From: Bemisia tabaci
Lineage: Eukaryota; Arthropoda; Insecta; Hemiptera; Aleyrodidae
Reading direction: 5' to 3'
NCBI RefSeq assembly: GCF_918797505.1
Contig: NC_092796.1
Location: forward strand, 61,162,851-61,226,850
Length of the DNA stretch: 64,000 nucleotides
The position numbers and the translations under genes are program-made. Position 1 is the first letter of the stretch; every line of letters starts with the position of its first letter. Positions 13,197 through 24,456 of the stretch are shown in pieces. Under the pieces are notes generated by a model. That model ran no database searches, had not been told where the DNA came from, and saw only the letters and a program-made list of their open reading frames with translations.

Positions 13197-13356
13197 AATT
13201 GATAGACAAAGCTTTAGATAAAGAAGACATGAGTATTATGAAGCGATTCTATTGGTTGAAATGGGAGGTTCTTTTAGAATAAGGGGATAAATGATTGACT
13301 AACTGACTAAAGCGTCTCTCATGGGTTGCCGTTGGTTAGGCTATATTGTCGACTAG
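13197..13356. mobile_element. Family E MITE, left part
   Basis: ATTGATAGACAAAGC, AGAAGACATGAG, GGTTGAAATGGGAGGTTCTT and GGGTTGCCGTTGGTTAGGCT match the first two thirds of the full copy at 17020-17258. The sequence stops matching where the 3.65 kb inverted-repeat element starts. Confidence 0.7.
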
Positions 13357-13704
13357 ACAAGGTACGAAATTCAGCATTCTGATTGATGTTTCGTAACTAA
13401 AATTTCACGTAGAACACGATGCGCACAATAAAAATTGCCGAATTAACTCCTTACGAAGATATTAAATGCTTCTGGTGTCACAAAATTGGGAGAGGTTTCT
13501 AAAATGTTTCGGTAAGTGTCTATATCGGATCTTTCAATTGATACATTTCTAACACAGTTTTAAAATGTTTCAATGAGAGGAAAGTTTTCCCGTATCATTA
13601 ACACATTTTATAAATGTATTAAAAATATTTTTACGACACATATTAGAAACGTTTTATTGATAGGTTCAGGGACAGTTTTCAAAACGTGTAAGTTATGTCT
13701 CATG

Positions 13705-14720
13705 CTCCGGCATTCGGCAAGAAAATAGAGAGTTGCAGGAAACGTTTCAAAAACGTGTCAAACACCTTCCCCACGTGTTTCGTTGTTACATTTCTTACGC
13801 CTATCTAAAATGTTTTTTTGCGTTTCAACATTTTTGGACCACAGATCAGCTTCGTTTTAGACCCGTTTCAGACCCGTTTCAGACACATGGGAACGAATCA
13901 TCGGCATGAAAATAGAAACTTGCAGGAAACGTTTCAAAAACGTGTCAAACACCTTCCCTACGTGTTTCGTTGTTACATTTTTAACGCCTGTCTAAAATGT
14001 TTTTCTGCGTTTCAACCTTTTTTCGACAACAGATCAGATTCGTATCAGACTCGTTTCAGACACATGGGAACGAATCATCGGCATGAAAATAGAAACTTGC
14101 AGGAAACGTTTCAAAAACGTGTCAAACACCTTCCCTACGTGTTTCGTTGTTACATTTTTAACGCCTGTCTAAAATGTTTTTCTGCGTTTCAACCTTTTTT
14201 CGACAACAGATCAGATTCGTATCAGACTCGTTTCAGACACATGGGAACGAATCATCGGCATGAAAATAGAAACTTGCAGGAAACGTTTCAAAAACGTGTC
14301 AAACACCTTCCCTACGTGTTTCGTTGTTACATTTTTAACGCCTGTCTAAAATGTTTTTCTGCGTTTCAACCTTTTTTCGACAACAGATCAGATTCGTATC
14401 AGACTCGTTTCAGACACATGGGAACGAATCATCGGCATGAAAATAGAAACTTGCAGGAAACGTTTCAAAAACGTGTCAAACACCTTCCCTACGTGTTTCG
14501 TTGTTACATTTTTAACGCCTGTCTAAAATGTTTTTCTGCGGTTCAACCTTTCTTCGACAACAGATCAGATTCGCATCAGACTCGTTTCAGACACATGGGA
14601 ACGACTCATCGGCATGGATATTAGCACATACAGGAAACGTTTCGAAAACGTGTCAATCACCTTTCCTACGTGTTTCGTTGTTACATTCTTTACGCCTGTC
14701 TTAAATGTTTTTCCTCATAT
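13705..14720. repeat. 177-bp tandem array, about six units
   Basis: The marker GAACGAATCATCGGCATG recurs at 13891, 14068, 14245 and 14422, and as GAACGACTC at 14599, always 177 bp apart. A more diverged unit precedes it near 13705. Units between 13891 and 14560 are almost identical and the outer ones are not, the usual result of unequal exchange acting on the middle of an array. Because 177 is a multiple of three, one frame stays open and gives a 268-codon repetitive ORF (59 codons per unit). It has no known domain. Confidence 0.9.
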
Positions 14721-15890
14721 GCAATTTCTTCCCGTGTGCTTTCGAAAAATAAGATTTTTTTCCTTCTTCTTTGTTTTTGCCTCGGTTTGGCCTATGTTAT
14801 CAGCAAAATTTCTATTAATTGAACGTAAGTTCTTCTCACATTTCTGTCTTTCAGAAAATTTTTTACTCTAATGGAAATTGTTGGAACTTTCTCTGGCCTT
14901 GATTTCCCTGCAAAATATTATCCCAGGACTATTCCACCAACTTGTTACTCACAGTCAGGGCCACATTTTTAGTGACTTTTTCTCTTCTAGTTTTTAAGTT
15001 TACTAATCAATAGTTACCTATTTTGAATACTTTTTTTCAAAGTGTACTAATGGTATTGTCTAGTTTCTTAATTCCTTTTGTTTCATTTCATTAAAGTTTT
15101 TCTTTGTCTTTTCAATAATTAGCATTTGTCTATTGGAAAATGAACTTTCAACTCGGACCTTTGAAGCTTTTAAAAACTACGTACCTAGTAAAGTAGTGAA
15201 AGAAATTAAAACTAACCTTTAGTTCTTTCCTCCTATGGAATCTTTTGAGAACATACAATTTTTAGCCTTTGTACAGCCTTAAAGAGATAGTTAACGTTTT
15301 AAGCATTTTTTTAAGCCATCCTTTTGGGAGCAAAATTATTAGATTACGGAGAGATATAATGCTCAATAGTAATATTCTGGATATTTTTTGTGTTCACTAA
15401 ATTTAAAAATATTGAAGCAATTCACATTCAGTATTATGTCAGAAACTTTGCTCTGATCTATAATGCGGTCTGTTGTAATGTTTGCTGAGAATGTTTCATA
15501 GATGTTGTTGTTGATTTGTTGATACATGGTTACATCACATTTTTTGCCACTCAATCATTGTTTCCAAGAGTTTGAAACGCTTGTAGAACCTAGATATAGA
15601 CTTCAAAAGGATAACAACTTTTTTGAAACATGCGTTCAAAACTTTGAGATAAGGCACCAAAAATAATAAAAAAAAAAAAACCATGTATTCTGACTGCTGG
15701 GGCAACAACTCAGTATGAAAATATTTGTACTCTAAATTTTGCTGACATGTTTCCAAGTGATGATATATGGGACGTTTCTAAGATGGTGTGGACGATTAAA
15801 AATTTCTAAAACAATTTCTATGTAAAAAATATTTATTTGTCAGAAAATAACAGAAAAGACAAGTTGAGATTTGAAATGAAATAAAACCTT

Positions 15891-16036
15891 AAATGTTTTC
15901 AGGATACGTCTCTAGAACATGTCCCCGCAACCTTTAAACCAGTTGCATAGAGAGGTGTCAATCATGGTTGACCCCTGTCTATGCAACTGGTTTAGAGGTT
16001 GCGGGGACACGTTCTAGAGAGGTATCCTGAAAACAT
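15891..16036. repeat. 146-bp near-perfect palindrome
   Basis: AATGTTTTCAGGATACSTCT...GTCCCCGCAACC...CCAGTTGCATAGA is followed by its reverse complement, with arms of about 70 nt, only a few mismatches and almost no loop (centre about 15963). It sits inside the 13357-17009 element, whose motif GTTTTCAGGAT it shares. Transcribed, it would fold into a long stable hairpin. Confidence 0.85.
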
Positions 16037-16156
16037 TCAGTTTTTCATTTTTTGATACGTTCTTTAAACTTTTGAAACTCATGTCTGAAACATTTCTGAA
16101 ACGATTTTAGATTTTGTGACCATTAAAAAGTATGTGTCACAAATGAGTCAAAAACA

Positions 16157-16514
16157 AATTTGAAAGGTTTTCAGGATAGATCTCTGAAAGGTGTCACCTG
16201 ACACCTTTAAAAGGGTGACATAGAAAGGTTTCAGGCACGTTTCTGAAACGTGATTTAAACTTTTTCAGGCGGAAGTCATGTCTGAAACATTTCTGAAACA
16301 TTTCTGAAACAATTTAAGATTTTGCGATCTGTTTTAAGGAGGTGTCAAAAATGTGTCAAAGAGGTACAGCCTTCCCTGACCTGAGTCTGAAATAAATTGA
16401 AAACGAATCTGAAAGGTTTTAAGGACACATCTCTGAAAGGTGTCACTTGACACCTTTAAAAGGGTGACATAGAAAGGTTTCAGGCACGTTTCTGAAACGT
16501 GATTTAAACTTTCT
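16157..16514. repeat. Direct repeat pair, 249-bp offset
   Basis: A segment of about 110 bp around 16157-16266 (CTCTGAAAGGTGTCACCTGA ... GGTTTCAGGCACGTTTCTG) returns at 16406-16514 with few changes. Each copy contains the small palindromes GGTGTCACCTGACACC and CACGTTTCTGAAACGTG. It belongs to the 13357-17009 element. Confidence 0.8.
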
Positions 16515-17019
16515 AAGTATCTAAAATGTTTCAGTGAAACATTTTATAAATGTTCAAAGGTTTCATTGACACCTTTTAAAAACGTTTTTAAAACCATTGA
16601 CGCGTGAACTTAAACGACCCGCTCATGAAAACTCAATGCTCTACGTGATTCACATCGAGCGCTAAACGTTATCATGACAGTCTCTGCGATATAAAAATTT
16701 AGCAACCTCAATCTTGACGCTTTGGCTCAGCTATAGCAAATTGCTCATAGTTTGAACAACACATGGTGGGAAATGAACATTGCTCGATTGAGAAGCTTGC
16801 TGAAAGTGCTGTAGTGCGCGATTTGACTCATGTAGAGCTTTGAGTTTCTTGTGAGCGGGCATAGTTCAAATTCCTCGTAACCAATGTGAAATAAAAACGT
16901 TAATACCTTCGTTAGGAGTTGGTTTCAGTAATTTTCGTTGAGTGAATCGCGTTCTACGTGAAATTCTGGTTAAAAAACGTGTATCAGATTGCTTAAATTC
17001 GTACCTTGTACAGTGGTCC

Positions 17020-17258
17020 ATTGATAGACAAAGCGATACATAAAGAAGACATGAGAAGTATGAAGCGATTCTGTTGGTTGAAATGGGAGGTTCTTACAGA
17101 ATAAGGGGGTAAATGATTGACTAACGGTAGGGTCTCTCGTGGGTTGCCGTTGGTTAGACTATCACGTGCCTCCTTTGTCCATCGCAACCACCCGCTTCCA
17201 CCAATATGATCCCTCCATATCCCTTTTGTCTTTTTTGTCTATAGCTTTGTCTATCAAT
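17020..17258. mobile_element. MITE, family E, full copy
   Basis: The left end ATTGATAGACAAAGC pairs with the right end GCTTTGTCTATCAAT. Inward pairing continues through AAAGAAGACA/TGTCTTTTTTGT and GGTTGAAATGGGAGGTT/AACCACCCGCTTCCACCA. Length 239 bp, non-coding. It begins 10 bp after the 13357-17009 element ends. Confidence 0.8.
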
Positions 17259-17439
17259 GTCGACAATCAGCCTGCTGCATAGGAAAACTTATGGCACATA
17301 TGGTGTTTCTAAAATGAGCCAGAAATCGTAGCTCCTATAATAATTGCAAAATGTAGTCCATCTCATCCTAAACGTTCGACTCTCCTCTGGAGTTGGCTAC
17401 GGATTTTGATGGACTAGGAAACTAGCAGAACTTTACATG

Positions 17440-17490
17440 TCGACGTCTATAACTTTATCTATAAATTTCAACAATTAGCCTGCCGGCTAC
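17440..17490. mobile_element. Family E right-end remnant
   Basis: GTCTATAACTTTATCTATAA followed by ACAATTAGCCTGC parallels the right end and downstream flank of the full copy (ACAATCAGCCTGC at 17262). A short decayed fragment. Confidence 0.4.
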
Positions 17491-20399
17491 ACTAATTCGC
17501 ACTACAGAGAGTAGTAGTCCCACACTACGCTCGCGCGAAATGTTCGAAATTGTCCTCACAGAATGTGCCGCCACTCATCAGAAATTTGTACTAGGTCCAA
17601 AAACACCTTTTTGCTATTGATCTTCGGCACCTGCCCTTCACCTTGAGTAGGTCCAAGCCCCACAGCGCTGCAGATTAGACTCAATGGTTCAATCTGACTG
17701 GGGCTGCTAACTACCCAAGTCGATGGTGATGTCATTACGTTACGCCTAACCCTCTCCACACATTGCCACTAAATCGATAATTCCGCAAATCAATTACTCT
17801 TTTAAATATTCATTTCCTGAAAACTATCCTTATCACTTTGATAAACTCGTGTAAGATTTTTTTCAAATTATTTAAATTAAGGCATGAGAAAAAATAGCCG
17901 AATAAAAATTTGGAAACCGAATATGTGTATTACAACCCTAATTAAAAAGGGAAATTGTCTTATGGATGCTTTAAAGCAAGAATTTGGCGGGGGGTCAAGA
18001 GGTTAACAGTAATAATGTCTTACGTAACACTTGAACAGCCCATTGTAACCCTGGAGCTCTGTTCCTTCAGCCCGAGAAAAAGGGCCCATAAAAGAGCTCT
18101 AATGCCAATTCCGAGGAAAACCTTATCACAATTTAATATCTTTGCAAATTGAGTCAGATTTTAAAATGCTTGTCATCGTGATTATGAAATCCGAGTTTTT
18201 CTCGTTTTCCCTTTCCCGGAAAATGGGTTAACAAGTGGCGGCATTTATGGATGCAATTAATACTCAGTACGAGCGGTCAGTCGGAGCTTGGCAATTAAAG
18301 TTGTTTTTCCCCCCTCCTGTTTTTCTTTTCTTTTTATTGGGCGGACCTTCTTTAATGCTCAAAGCTTGCACCTCGCCCAGACTTGTGGTAACAAGTCCAT
18401 TATGACAGCCTTGCGCTGTGCACCCCTGGCGTGGAATCAGAAATTTTCACACATCTATTAATGACGAAGACACTTTTTCGCACGAGTTTGAAATATAGTT
18501 GCTATGAAAGTAATTTACAAGCACGACGTATCACGAGGCACCTGTCCCGCTCTGCAGCTTTACTACTCCTCGTATTTTTCTCTTGATTTGTTTAATTAAC
18601 ACTAATACTTACGATGCTCGTTGGATACGAGTTGATTAGGATGGACGTCTTATCTTATGCGGTAATTAACTCGTGGTTTGACGCAGTCCATAGATAAATA
18701 TGAAAATGGGGTGAAAACGGATTTTCCGATAAAATTTAAGCGACGCACGAATATCTTAATCGTTTGTATCCGCAGTTAACGCCGACATCTCTATTAAGTC
18801 CCCGAAAGGAAAACCATGTTGACGCCTTCATCATTAATTGTAATTGTATATTGATTGCTTCGGGACTGTTTGAAGTATCATCATTACAGTCTCTTTGTGG
18901 TTTTCCTTAATATCAATTTTAGAGACGCGTAGAAAATAGAAATAAACATGCAACGAGGAAATGAGAGATATTAAGTTTGGATGAAGAACCAAAATAAGAG
19001 GACGAGGATAATGATTGACGTTTTTTTTTAAAAATACGAGGTGGAGCAGGCACATTTTTGAAAAATTTGAGACGTCGTCGGTTTTTACTTGCTTCCTCCA
19101 GTTGATAAGTAAATATACTATAAATAATAAGGGGTAATATAATAATATAAGTCAATAAGGGTGGGGTAATAATATAAGTTAAGGCAGGGTGGCATTATTT
19201 AAAAATTGTGTTTTATTTGTGTTCTCTTTGATTGTTAAATTTTAAGCAACTGCGTAAGAAAAAACAAGTCGAGACACAGGAAATTTTTAAAGAATTTAAG
19301 ACGCTGTTTTGCTTTTTCAGTTGTTTAATAAGTACTTAATAAGAAAGTGAGCACCTTTCTATTAAATCAATTTTTTTGCGAACCTTAATGCCAGTCACAT
19401 CTCCGTTTCAAATTTATGTGTATCTCAGATTCCAAAATTTTCCTCGCGTAACTTAATTTCTTCATCGGGTCACTACTTTGCGATCGACAACCCTCAGAAG
19501 AAAACTGACAATCCAATGCTATGATTACCAGGCAAAAAGTTTTTTCGTGGCAGAAAATTTGATTTGTAAACTCCTCTGCGCTACGACTGATAAGCAACCA
19601 GAGAAGCTAAGTTGGAGCCTTGCCACAATTCTTTCATGCCGCCCGCCTCTTCGAGCCGTGCTCGCGTTGCATATACTCTCAATTGAAGGAAAATGATTGG
19701 CGTTACCGCAACGGCCTCGTAAGTTAGCTTCTGACTCTGCATGCTGGATCGGCTCATGATGCCTGCTTTCAGCGCATTTATTAAAATATGTTCGTTGATT
19801 CATTTTTCTAATCGTCTATAAACTCGCAAAAAAATGGAAAAGTGACAGACGATAGAGTATTCCAGTTGTAAAAAAAAAGTAAGCAATGATAATCGAAAAA
19901 ACTAAAAATTTTTTAAAAATATACTCGGCTGATAACACAGGCATCGTGAGTTGCTGAAACACACATTAAACTTAAAAGAATAAAAAACAAAACACGAAAT
20001 TTGTTTTTTTTATTTGACTTTCAGATGAATGCTGCAAACTCTATTTACGCTACTGAGAGGACCATACCTATGTGTGTTCCGGAATTAGTATAAAGCGGGT
20101 AAAATAATAAGCTATAAATAATATCTACTGCCACAGAGTATTTTCTTATATGTTTTTAAAAATGTTGTTATCTCTCGATCATTTCATCTCCATCTGTGTG
20201 TGTGTTTTTTCTATTTCAGGAATACTTTCTTGGGTGATGGATTTAGTTTACCTTCATTCTTTAAGGTATGTCACTTCAAATATACTTTTATGGTATCGAT
20301 TTATGCATGTATTAAACAAAAAATTTAATTCAATTAATATTATGTATTGAACGAAGTACTTTATCGCAGTGAAGTAATTGAATTATTACGCACGTTGAG
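17491..20399. other. No supported gene
   Basis: Short frames only. A weak direct similarity exists between about 19049-19110 and 19275-19340, too diverged to name. Confidence 0.5.
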
Positions 20400-20440
20400 A
20401 TACGCATTTCCGCAGTTTCACCATCGATATGTATTTATTT
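20400..20440. mobile_element. Family C MITE right-end remnant
   Basis: GAGATACGCATTTCCGCAG followed by TTTCACCATCGATATG is a family C right terminus without its left partner. Confidence 0.45.
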
Positions 20441-20447
20441 TCTATAG

Positions 20448-20560
20448 CTACTGATAGTACTATCGACGAATTTAGTTTTGCGCATAGGCCGCTCCAAATC
20501 AAATGTAAACTGTGCGACGAGGCGCAGCGCGGCGTGGCGCGTTTCAAAGATATCGGGTGC
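20448..20560 (+). repeat. Conserved element end, left copy
   Basis: TAGTACTATCGACGAATTTA followed by GTTTTGCGCA is repeated in inverse orientation at 25960-25990. Both copies run inward into a GCGACG...GCGCGGCG CpG-rich patch. These may be the ends of one 5.5 kb element, or two separate solo ends. Confidence 0.6.
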
Positions 20561-22754
20561 TGATTGGACCTATCTCATCTCATGCCAACGAGGAAAACGG
20601 AGGCACATGAACAATTGACAAATCTGCTACTTTTTCAAGAAAATATCTCTCAGACAAGCATCTATAGATGCAAACTATGATAGACAGCGCAACACCGCGG
20701 TCACTCGAAAATAGAGCTAAAATTTCATGAGGTGCAACTGATTTTCTCTCCTAGACGCCGCGCCGGAAGGTTACATGGAGTTCTTTGGGACAAAGGCGTA
20801 TGCGGGTATCCGCCCTTTTTCGGGAGAACGCGTTTTCTGAAATTGGATTCTTCCTAGTTTCAGGAAATATACATAGTGTACTAAAAAGCCCTACCCCCCC
20901 CTTTTTTTTTTTACACAACGATCCACGTTATCTTGTAGGGATCATAGAGAAATGTAGTCACAATGTTCCATTTTTGCAAGTACACTCTCGAAGACTTGTT
21001 CTTTCAAACTAATTAAATTTCGTGCGAAGATATGGGCTAGAATTAGCGCTATACACTTCTGAACTTTCAAATGCGACTTCCGCGGAACTACTTTTTTGAA
21101 CACACGCCCTTGTTCCAAAGAACTCCTTAATTCAGGATATACTTTCTCGCGCAGGAAGTTTGAAAATGACGCAAAACTGGTCCGCTGCTGAATATGAAAG
21201 ATTACACAAGTATGCACCGAAAAAAAAGTTAATGCTTTAATATAGCGAATTCTCATGTAATATTTAGCCCTGGGTCCAAGTATGACTTCCGTTTGTCCCT
21301 GTCTCTGCCATTTTCCAGGCGAATTGGGATTATTTAAAAATGAATTTTCCTAGGAAAAGATTTTCTGGAAATTAATGCATGATTGAGATAAACCGAAGTT
21401 ATTCTTGAATTTTGGAGCCAAAGTTACATGGACACTTGCCAGACAAGTATCGCATATCGCATGTCCAAAAAATATGCCTCCCTTTTTCTGATAACGAGGT
21501 TTTCCGGTCAAAATGGCATTATCCACCCACGAATCCTATATAAAACTGATCCGTTGTTTTGAGTCCTGAAGGACAAAAAATCATTTTATTCAGATAGCTA
21601 ATTTTGCTACTATATCTTTTTTTGTTTCTGACCCCGAATCGACTATTGTTTTTTCCACAACCCACTAATTTTCCGAAAGATCGAGTTTGGAACACACAAA
21701 AAAAAAAAAAAAAACCACCTTATTCAGATGCCAAAATACGCATGTGTATAAAAATTCGGATTTCGAAAATATTGGTCAATGGTATAAAAAAAAATACGGC
21801 CATTCTCTGATTTAGCAGCAAACATAGTTAAAGGAAGTTCCTCCATGAAGAACCTAGATCAAATAATTTTCATGAAATACATGTATCCTTTTGTATTTTT
21901 AGTTACTAGATCCAAAAATGACCTTATTCATCTCTATCAAACACCAGTTTCCTATTAAAATTAAACGTTCTTCGCATGTACGGACTGGCTCACATCTAAG
22001 AGCGTAGACCCTTGGCCGGTTAAGGGAGATGTAGTATGATATTTCCCGAGGGGATGCACCCCCCTTACGCGGTGGGGGATCCAGAAAAGTTTGGCAAATC
22101 ATCACAATTTCACGCTATTTTCAGGATCAAAGGTGATTGATAGCACAGAGAACATTTTTAAAATTGAACGTGTTAAAGTAACTAACAGACTTGTGTATAA
22201 CGAAAAAAAAAGAGAACAAATCACATGCTACTAGACGCACCGAAGCTCCGTTATTTCTAGACGCATCCAACCTCCCTTATTTCTAGAGAAACTGAGGCAG
22301 AGCTGATGACCTAAAATACTGATTTTAAACACTAAAAGTCTGAAAATGATGAACCCAAGAAACATGTCAGCTGGAAAGATCTTATTAGCCTCCTCGATCG
22401 GAAAATGAAACATGCAATCTAGTGAGTGCAAAGTGAAATTTTGAAGGAGAGAGAGAGGGAAAAAAGAGTGCTGAAACTAGCAAAGGTTAAGGTGTCCAGT
22501 AAGGCAAGTAAAAAAAGAGAGATAGGAACAAATCAATTAAATGCATCAGATATCTATAGCAGGAAGTCCCATTCAGCAATCATTTTGTTGGAAATAAGAA
22601 TGTTTTCAGACGTGACGGAACAATTGGAGCCTAATTTTCTGCGACTGCATAACCAAATTTTATTGAAATTCACAGACTGAATGGCCTCGTTTGGATCCAA
22701 TGTTGAATCCTGACTATTTGCGAGGGAGGTGCAGTCATTTTAATGATATTTTCA
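20561..22754. other. No gene; weak inverted repeat
   Basis: GGAGTTCTTTGGGACAA near 20777 has an inverted counterpart near 21108-21128, suggesting a decayed hairpin element. Short frames at 20785-21012 and 20942-21256 lie in it and are not credible genes. A C/G-rich patch is at 22045-22085. Confidence 0.4.
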
Positions 22755-23165
22755 TCAACCCTTAAATGCTGAAGCCGGGTCAAATTGACTCGAGCCTTAC
22801 TAACAAAACCTGCCCTGCAGATTGGACGGGGCCGGTTCACGCGAGCTTTAGATGTTGGTCTGCAAATCATTCCAAAAAAGAATCGGACATGGACCTGAAA
22901 AAAAAATCGAGTATCAACACAGCCGAAGACATAGAGAGACCTATTTGGGCCTCTGTTTTAACTTTTCTCCCGAATCTCAGCGACACCGATTTGGCAGCAT
23001 ATAGCGGAGTGTTGCGAGTTCACGCCCCGGGTCATTGCGCCTTCAATTTTGCAGATGCAACACGGACATTCATCAAGCATGAATAGTCGTATCTCTGCGC
23101 CGTCGTCAACGCCCATCCTCTCCCTTGCTCCATTTCCATATTGTGTTGATTTCGTTTGTCTCATT
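22755..23165 (+). mobile_element. Dispersed repeat with piggyBac-like end, copy 2
   Basis: It begins CAACCCTTAAATGC followed by GCCGGGTCAAATTGACTC and contains GCGCCTTCAATTTTGCAGA and AAGCATGAATAGTCGTATCT, in the same order as the minus-strand copy near 7433-7935. The TTAA target is degraded here (TCAA). The overlapping 106-codon plus frame and the minus frame are by-products. Confidence 0.55.
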
Positions 23166-23184
23166 TGTCGTGGTGCTTCAAAGG

Positions 23185-23375
23185 CTACGTGAGCAACACA
23201 GCCGAAGGTAGGAAAAACGTAATTCGGTCTCGCTATTTAACTTTTCTCTTGGATATGACTAACAGCATAGAGCAGAGCATTGCGAATTCACGCCTCACGA
23301 CTCACGCCATCGCGCTTTTAATTTTTCATGTGCAATAAGGACAATGGACATCCATCTAGCACAAATAGTTGTATC
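23185..23375 (+). repeat. Adjacent partial copy of the same repeat
   Basis: AACACAGCCGAAG, AACTTTTCTC, TTCACGCC and AGCACAAATAGTTGTATC follow in the order seen at 22915-23100, so the 3' part is duplicated in tandem with strong divergence. Confidence 0.55.
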
Positions 23376-24456
23376 GCATTTAGATACCTCATATTTTTTT
23401 AAATTTGATTTGAGTTAAATTTAAGGTTTCATCATAATTTTTGTTCTCCTCTTATTTTGCTATGCGTCACAGGGGCGCATACTCGGCGCGCCGTGGGAGC
23501 GTATTTGACAGTAGTGGCAGGTCGGCCTTAGGGTCTGTCCGGGCCTGGTTCTTCGAAACAGCCCTTGTTTAAGGAAAACTTTGGTTTTCCTAAAAGTGTT
23601 GGAGAGAAACTACCTGTAGTCCTAATTGAACTCAGCGCTTAATTGCATTGGGATTACCCATAAACTTCCTGACGTTTGGTCAGAGGATGAAAAAGGAGAA
23701 ATCTCATTTGCACTCCTAAGTTATGCAAGACAGACAGCTTTGAGTCCATCTGCGTTTCATTTTTTACGATTCGGAAACGGTCTACTTATTCTAGCAATAG
23801 CTACAAAATATTTGGGAAAATTTATTTTCAACGCCTAATTTTGAATGTATTGTAATCATTGAATTTTTGTCTCATTTCCGATCTGCGAGGAGTAAAAACT
23901 TCGTCATGGCATCGCAAAGGTGTAAACTATTTGAACGGGGGACCTACATGTCATTTTGTAATACTATTTTATGAATCAAGAGTATTTTTCTTGTCCAATC
24001 TATAAGAGTCTGGACTTTGGATCCAACATACTTTTTTTCCACCCGAGGGAAAAAATTAAATAAGACTGAACATTTTGAAACCTTGCAACTGAGAGACATC
24101 GATTCCAAGTTTGCTACTCCGCTTTGCTGACAAGTGGGAAAAACAATGAATTAAATGGAAACATTCACCCATCAGCCATTTTGGGAGGAGAGATGGGTGA
24201 AAAGTTGATCTACTGGACTGAATGACACTATATTTCTACTCCAATTTGCTAACTATTATACTCCCTCTACTGGCAATTACTAGCTGTTTCTGAGTATCAT
24301 CAATTTTGCTGGATATTTTTTTTTAATGCGGGGCAAAGGTAAAATTAATAATCTGTCAATGATATTACGATATTAACTTCCCGCAGAATTGCAGGAACAT
24401 TTCATTCGGGATTCTTTCATTAAAATGGAGGAGAATGGGTGATAAAACGGTCATCA
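23376..24456. other. No feature seen
   Basis: Unassigned DNA. A 70-codon frame at 23626-23838 has no motif. Confidence 0.5.

Larger units (their letters stand above)
13357..17009. mobile_element. 3.65 kb non-autonomous element with long inverted ends
   Basis: The left arm (13357 to about 13470) and the right arm (about 16890-17009) are inverted copies: ACAAGGTACGAA, then TTTCACGTAGAACRCGAT, then AACTCCTWACGAAG in the same order and spacing. The interior has a 177-bp tandem array, an AT-rich centre, a perfect-type hairpin, and many GTTTCAAAAACGTGTC-like motifs. I see no transposase and no convincing target-site duplication, so the superfamily is unknown. Long arms and internal arrays resemble foldback-type elements, which is an analogy only. 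Confidence 0.7.

Noticed and set aside
13818..14624. 268-codon open frame, the longest in the window
   Set aside because: It is the 177-bp tandem array read through. The unit length is a multiple of three, the protein is purely periodic with no domain, and there is no splice or regulatory support.
13705..14720. CRISPR-like regular repeat
   Set aside because: Units are contiguous 177-mers without unique spacers, in eukaryotic DNA.
19049..19340. Possible tandem duplication around 19049 and 19275
   Set aside because: The similarity is weak and limited to AT-rich words, so not listed as a repeat.
20777..21140. Inverted-repeat element near 20777-21140
   Set aside because: Only one block of about 17 bp matches well; the rest is too diverged to assign boundaries, so it is only mentioned in the stretch description.
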